From: Deltaproteobacteria bacterium
Lineage (GTDB): Bacteria; Myxococcota_A; Polyangia; GCA-2747355; JADLHG01
Reading direction: 5' to 3'
Length of the DNA: 64,000 bases
Assembly (NCBI GenBank): GCA_020848905.1
Contig: JADLHG010000031.1
Coordinates: forward strand, 186,001-250,000
Shown: positions 60,261 through 64,000 of the stretch, in pieces
Layout of the letters: each line of letters opens with the position of its first letter
How positions within the stretch are numbered: the stretch's first letter is position 1
The notes under the pieces: generated by a model
Told to the model about the DNA's origin: nothing
The model's database searches: none
Seen by the model: only the letters and a program-made list of their open reading frames with translations
Position numbers and translations under genes: made by a program

Positions 60261-62488
60261 CGAGGGCTGAGCCGGAGGGCCGCCTCCACGATCTGCTCCT
60301 CGCTCGGCAAGACGAGCCGCGCGGCGGGACCCAGCGGGATGTAGCAGTCCTCGCCGGCGACGCGCGCCACGGGAGGCAACGGGCGACAGCGCTCCGCGAG
60401 GACGCCGAGGATGGCCTCCCCCACGCCGCCGGTCCTCCGCCCCTCGTCGACGACCAGCACCGCGCGACACTCCGCCGCCTGCGCGGCGATGAACTCCTCG
60501 TTCAGCGGGTTCAGCCAGCGCAGGTCCACCACGCGCGTGGGCAGGCCGTGCTGCTCCGAGAGGCGCTTCGCGGCGCGCAGCGCGAAGTAGAGCCCGTTCG
60601 CATAGCTCAGGACGAGCAGCTCGCGGGCCTCCGGGTGGTAGACGCGCCCCTCTCCGACGGGGATCTGGTGCTCTGGGGCGGGGTAGTCGGTGAGCCAGAG
60701 CCCGTCGCCGTCGGCGTGGAGATCCTTCGTCATGTAGAGCGCGATGGGCTCGAGGAAGACCACTACGCGTCCGTCGACGGCCGCGAGCGCCATCGCCGTG
60801 CGCAGCATCCCGACGGCGTCGTCGCCGCGCGCTGGAACGGCGAGGACCAGGCCCGGTATGTCGCGCAGCGCGGCGAGGCTGTTGTCGTTGTGGAAGTGCC
60901 CGCCGAAGCCCTTCTGGTAGCCGAGGCCGGCGATGCGCACCACCATGGGGTTTCGGAACTGGTCGCAGGAGAAGTACTGCGTGGAGCAGGCCTCGCCCCG
61001 GAGCTGGTCCTCGGCGTTGTGGACGTAGGCCAGGTACTGGATCTCGGGGATGGGCAGGAGCCCGAGGGTGGCCAGCCCCTGCGCGAGGCCCAGGATCGAC
61101 TGCTCGTCGAGGATGGTGTTGAAGACCCGTCCGGGGCCGAACTTGCGGTAGAGGCCGGTGGTGACGTGGTAGACGCCCCCCTTTTCGGCCACGTCCTCGC
61201 CGAAGACGGTGGCCTGGGGGTACTTCACGAGCAGCTCGGTCAGCGCGCGGTTCAGCTGCACGGCGAGGTGCTTCGGCGGGCCGCTCTCGGGGCTCTGCGC
61301 GCCGGAGCCGAAGGCGAGCGCACGCTGCTCCTCGGCGAGAGGGCGCCCGGCCTCGGTGGCGACCCGATCGGGGTGGTGGGGGGCGAGGGGTTCGAGCACC
61401 TCGGCCGCGCTGGTGAGCTTCGGTCGCGACACGGCGTAGCTCGCCTCCTCGCGGACCCGGCGTCGGAGCGCCTCGTAGCGGGAGAGGAGCTCCTCCGGGC
61501 TCGCGAGCCCTGCGCGCAGGACGAGCCGGGCCGTGGCGAGCAGGGGGTCGAGCGCCTCGGTGGCCTCGATCTCCTCTTTCGTACGGTAGGCCCCTTCGTA
61601 GTCGCTGCCGGCGTGGCCGAGGAGGCGCACGACCTGCAGGTGCAGGAAGACCGGCACCCGCTGCTCGCGGCAGACGCGCGCCGCCTCCTCGGCGACGCGG
61701 TGGGTCTCGACGAGGTCGCGCCCGTCGGCGAAGAAGTAGCGCAGGTGGGGCCGGGAGCCGCAGGTGGTGCGTACCCAGTCGACGGGCGTTCGCGTCGAGA
61801 TGCCGATGCCGTTGTCCTCGCAGACGAAGAGGATCGGCACGGGGAGGCGGCGGTGGGCGGAATAGAGCGCGGCGTTGATCGCCCCCTGCGCGGTGCTGTG
61901 GTTCAGACTCGCGTCGCCGAAGCTGCAGAGGACGATGCTGTCCCGCGGGAGCGGGGGCGTCTGCGCGAGCCGCCGCGAGCGCTCGATCGCTACGGCGAGG
62001 CCCACCGCCTTGGGCAGGTGGCTGGCGATGGTGCTGGTCTGGGGCAGGATCCAGAGCGGTCGGCTCCCCCACACCTTGTGTCGCCCGCCGGCGATCGGCT
62101 CCTCGCGCGAGGCCACGAGGCCGAGCAGCGTGTCGCGTACGACGTCGACCTCGGGGCGCTGCCGCGCGCGCTCCGCCACGAGGGCGCCGCTGCGGTAGTG
62201 CAGTAGCGCAGGGTCGGTGTGCCGTGTGACGCGCCCGAGGACGGCGTTCCCCTCGTGCCCCGCGCTCCCGATGGTGTAGTAGGACTGGTCGAGAGCCCGG
62301 AGCTCCCGCGCGGCGAGGTCCAGGTGGCGGCAGACGAGCTGCGCCTCGGCGAGCTCGAGCAGCGCGGCTCCGGTGAGCGGAGCGCCCTCGCGCACGGGGA
62401 GCTCCGGTGCGCGGCGCGGCACCTCCTCCTTCCACTCGGTGAGCAGCTTGACGTAGTTGCGATCGACGATTTCGGCGCGGTTGATCAT
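60257..62488 (-). CDS. Fused alpha-beta E1 of a 2-oxoacid dehydrogenase
   Basis: A 743-residue thiamine-diphosphate enzyme joining both E1 subunits in one chain. The alpha half (about 1-370) has HYRSGALVAER, the SFGDASLNHSTAQGAINAAL thiamine motif and VCEDNGIGISTRT. The beta half (about 400-743) has the VFGEDVAEKGGVYHVT start, EIQYLAYVHNAEDQL, and the DLRWLNPLNEEFI and VVDEGRRTGG stretches. Together they decarboxylate branched-chain 2-oxoacids or pyruvate and pass the acyl group to lipoyl E2. No E2, E3 or lipoate gene is in the window. The order and fusion fit the branched-chain type seen in several bacteria. Specificity is inference. Confidence 0.9.
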   Translation of the reverse strand: MINRAEIVDRNYVKLLTEWKEEVPRRAPELPVREGAPLTGAALLELAEAQLVCRHLDLAARELRALDQSYYTIGSAGHEGNAVLGRVTRHTDPALLHYRSGALVAERARQRPEVDVVRDTLLGLVASREEPIAGGRHKVWGSRPLWILPQTSTIASHLPKAVGLAVAIERSRRLAQTPPLPRDSIVLCSFGDASLNHSTAQGAINAALYSAHRRLPVPILFVCEDNGIGISTRTPVDWVRTTCGSRPHLRYFFADGRDLVETHRVAEEAARVCREQRVPVFLHLQVVRLLGHAGSDYEGAYRTKEEIEATEALDPLLATARLVLRAGLASPEELLSRYEALRRRVREEASYAVSRPKLTSAAEVLEPLAPHHPDRVATEAGRPLAEEQRALAFGSGAQSPESGPPKHLAVQLNRALTELLVKYPQATVFGEDVAEKGGVYHVTTGLYRKFGPGRVFNTILDEQSILGLAQGLATLGLLPIPEIQYLAYVHNAEDQLRGEACSTQYFSCDQFRNPMVVRIAGLGYQKGFGGHFHNDNSLAALRDIPGLVLAVPARGDDAVGMLRTAMALAAVDGRVVVFLEPIALYMTKDLHADGDGLWLTDYPAPEHQIPVGEGRVYHPEARELLVLSYANGLYFALRAAKRLSEQHGLPTRVVDLRWLNPLNEEFIAAQAAECRAVLVVDEGRRTGGVGEAILGVLAERCRPLPPVARVAGEDCYIPLGPAARLVLPSEEQIVEAALRLSPR

Positions 62489-62519
62489 CTCGGGTTCCGT
62501 GGAGGGGGAATCGTCCGGG

Positions 62520-63923
62520 TCAGGCGCTCGCGACGAGCCGCCATACGAGGGCCACGAGCGCGCAGACCAGGAAGGCGATGCACAGCGGCATGAGCGCGCC
62601 GACGGCGGTCCATTTGCGGCTGCGCGTCTCCTTCCAGATGGTCAGGATCGTCGTGGCGCAGGGATTGTGGAGCAAGGAGAAGAGCATCAGGTTGACGGCG
62701 GTGAGGAGCGTCCAGCCGTGCTGCCCGACGAGCAGGGCGCGCAGGCCGTCGAGGGATTCGAGCTCGGTCATCTGGGTCGTGCCCATGTAGACCATGAGCA
62801 TGGTGGGGACCACGATCTCGTTGGCCGGGATGGCGATCACGTACGCGAGGAGGATCACCCCGTCGAGGCCCAGGCCGCGTCCGAGAGGGCCGAGCAGGTC
62901 CGCCAGGTGCTGGGCGAGGCTCGCCTGGCCGAGGTGCACGTTGCCGAGCACCCAGATCACGGCCCCCGCGGGCGCCGCGGTGAGCAGCGCGCGACCGAGC
63001 ACGAAGACGGTGCGGTCGATGAGCGAGGTATAGAGGATGCGCAGCACGCTCGGACGGCGGTAGGGGGGGAGCTCGAGCGTGAAGGCCGAGGCCTCCCCCT
63101 TGAGCACGGTGCGCGAGAGCAGCCACGAGACGCCGAGGGTGAAGCCGATCCCGAGCAGGACCACCCCGACGACGGAGCCCGCGGCGGCGAGGCTGGCCCA
63201 GGCCGGGGGGAGGCTCGCCCCCATGAAGACGGTCCCGAGCATGATCAGCGTCGGGTAGCGACCGTTGCACGGCACGAAGTTGTTGGTGAGGATGGCGATC
63301 AGCCGCTCGCGCGGGGAGTCGATGACCCGCGTCGCGATGACCCCCGCCGCGTTACACCCGAAGCCCATCGCCATGCTGAGCGATTGCTTGCCGTGGGCGC
63401 CGGCGCGCTTGAAGAGCCAGTCCATGTTGAAGGCCACCCGCGGCAGGTAGCCAAGGTCCTCGAGGATGGTGAAGAGCGGGAAGAAGATGGCCATCGGCGG
63501 GAGCATCACGCTCAGGACCCAGGCCAGGCCCAGGAAGACGCCGTTCCAGAGGAAGCCGGTGAGCCAGCCGGGGCTGCCGGCGTACTGGAAGAGCGCGATC
63601 CCCTGATCCTTGAGCCAGAAGAGGCCCTTGGCGAGGAGCGCCGAGGGGACGTTGCTTCCCACGATGGTCAGCCAAAAGACGAGGGCCAGGAGCGCGAGCA
63701 TCAGCGGAAGGCCGAAGATCGGCGAGGTCACGATGCGGTCGATGCGCTGGTCCCAGTCCCAGCGGCGCGCCCCGTCGGTGCGGACGGTACGCTCGGCGAT
63801 CCGGGCGGCCTCGGCGTAGAGCGCCTCCACCATGTGGTCGCGAAAACGGTCCCCGAGGCGCCGCTGCAGCTCGTCCACGTGGGCCAGGATCTGCTCGGGA
63901 GCGGTCTTCGGCTGCTCGCTCAT
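62520..63923 (-). CDS. FeoB-type transmembrane (Gate) protein without G domain
   Basis: A 467-residue membrane protein matching the FeoB permease part. After about 80 charged residues come many transmembrane helices with two Gate-type repeats: GFGCNAAGVIATRVIDSPRERLIAILTNNFVPCNGRYPTL and, near the end, LLHNPCATTILTIWKE. The conserved membrane cysteines and the CNGRYP piece match FeoB. The GTP-binding domain that usually precedes it on the same chain is missing. The upstream gene, whose last codons are at 63920-64000, overlaps it by ATGA, so the GTPase is probably a separate, coupled protein. Ferrous iron or another divalent metal is the likely substrate. Confidence 0.85.
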   Translation of the reverse strand: MSEQPKTAPEQILAHVDELQRRLGDRFRDHMVEALYAEAARIAERTVRTDGARRWDWDQRIDRIVTSPIFGLPLMLALLALVFWLTIVGSNVPSALLAKGLFWLKDQGIALFQYAGSPGWLTGFLWNGVFLGLAWVLSVMLPPMAIFFPLFTILEDLGYLPRVAFNMDWLFKRAGAHGKQSLSMAMGFGCNAAGVIATRVIDSPRERLIAILTNNFVPCNGRYPTLIMLGTVFMGASLPPAWASLAAAGSVVGVVLLGIGFTLGVSWLLSRTVLKGEASAFTLELPPYRRPSVLRILYTSLIDRTVFVLGRALLTAAPAGAVIWVLGNVHLGQASLAQHLADLLGPLGRGLGLDGVILLAYVIAIPANEIVVPTMLMVYMGTTQMTELESLDGLRALLVGQHGWTLLTAVNLMLFSLLHNPCATTILTIWKETRSRKWTAVGALMPLCIAFLVCALVALVWRLVASA

Positions 63924-64000
63924 TGTCGCCCCGCCACGGCCATCTTGCGGCTGGCGGCCTCGGGGCTCGCCGACTGGGCCGCGCTGAGCTGTGCGAGCTC
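63920..64000 (-). CDS. Partial gene, C-terminal 26 residues, possible FeoB GTPase subunit
   Basis: An open frame enters from the right edge on the minus strand and ends at the TGA at 63920-63922, which overlaps the ATG of the FeoB-like gene (ATGA). The visible piece is Ala/Ser-rich (LAQLSAAQSASPEAASRK) and without motif. From the overlap and the missing G domain next door it is probably the small G protein of a split FeoB, but the sequence here cannot show it. Confidence 0.5.
   Translation of the reverse strand, partial: ELAQLSAAQSASPEAASRKMAVAGRQ

Noticed and set aside
59447-62206. A 919-codon plus-strand open frame overlapping nagZ and running antisense to the E1 gene
   Set aside because: It has no start signal or domain and runs through two certain genes.
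59043-62435. A 1130-codon minus-strand open frame in another frame over the E1 gene and antisense to nagZ
   Set aside because: It crosses two well-supported genes, is made of Arg/Ala/Pro/Gly runs and has no domain.

Overview
The window is very GC-rich (about 70% by eye) and densely packed with genes. It looks like chromosomal DNA from a member of the Myxococcota or a related former deltaproteobacterial lineage. The supporting signs are a pilMNOPQ cluster with a very large PilQ, two FHA-GGDEF proteins, an NtrC-type sigma-54 activator, MopE-like calcium/metal-motif lipoproteins, a TIGR04551-like outer membrane protein, a Gld-type ABC operon and several lipoproteins of unknown function. No rRNA, tRNA, CRISPR array, prophage or insertion sequence was found. 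The naming of the lineage is inference.

Layout. Positions 302-9200 hold mixed housekeeping and unknown genes: a lipase-like hydrolase, a helix-hairpin-helix protein, a beta-CASP metallo-hydrolase, a HAD phosphatase, a quinone oxidoreductase, a HEAT-repeat protein, a zinc-ribbon membrane protein, a degenerate methyltransferase and a sigma-70-family factor with a sigma-54-type promoter. Positions 9492-16161, all on the minus strand, hold glycerol kinase with an overlapping lipase, PolX, a GGEEF diguanylate cyclase and a VWA lipoprotein. Positions 16482-27056, on the plus strand, hold a sigma-54 response regulator, a possible structured RNA, an HTH regulator, pilMNOPQ and a cysteine-rich lipoprotein. 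Positions 27065-34712, on the minus strand, hold a lytic transglycosylase coupled to a degenerate FHA-GGDEF protein, a WD40 lipoprotein and xseB-ispA-dxs.

Positions 34713-40471 contain an operator-like cluster of TTGTATG elements, a histidine kinase, a PP2C phosphatase, and cinA-thpR-recA. Positions 40551-43496 are an accessory-looking patch: a PilZ protein, a frameshifted LamG/DUF4214 lipoprotein pseudogene, a small secreted cysteine-rich protein and an ankyrin protein. Positions 43549-48525 carry a four-gene Gld-type ABC operon. Positions 48740-60260 carry a membrane/coiled-coil protein, a cystathionine gamma-synthase-type enzyme, a TPR protein, an outer-membrane protein, two MopE-like lipoproteins, a small unknown protein and NagZ. 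Positions 60257-64000, on the minus strand, hold a fused E1 alpha-beta dehydrogenase and a split FeoB-like permease whose upstream partner runs off the window.

How the parts may work together. The window is rich in surface and signalling functions. Type IV pilus assembly (pilMNOPQ) sits near two c-di-GMP-type proteins and a PilZ protein, and near a lytic transglycosylase that could open the wall for envelope machines. The two FHA-GGDEF proteins look complementary: one keeps a catalytic GGEEF but has an altered inhibitory site, the other has lost the catalytic signature but keeps RxxD. The strongest leads for something undescribed are the roughly 650-residue coiled coil inserted in PilQ, the possible structured RNA upstream of the pil operon, and the helically phased TTGTATG array between xseB and the histidine kinase.
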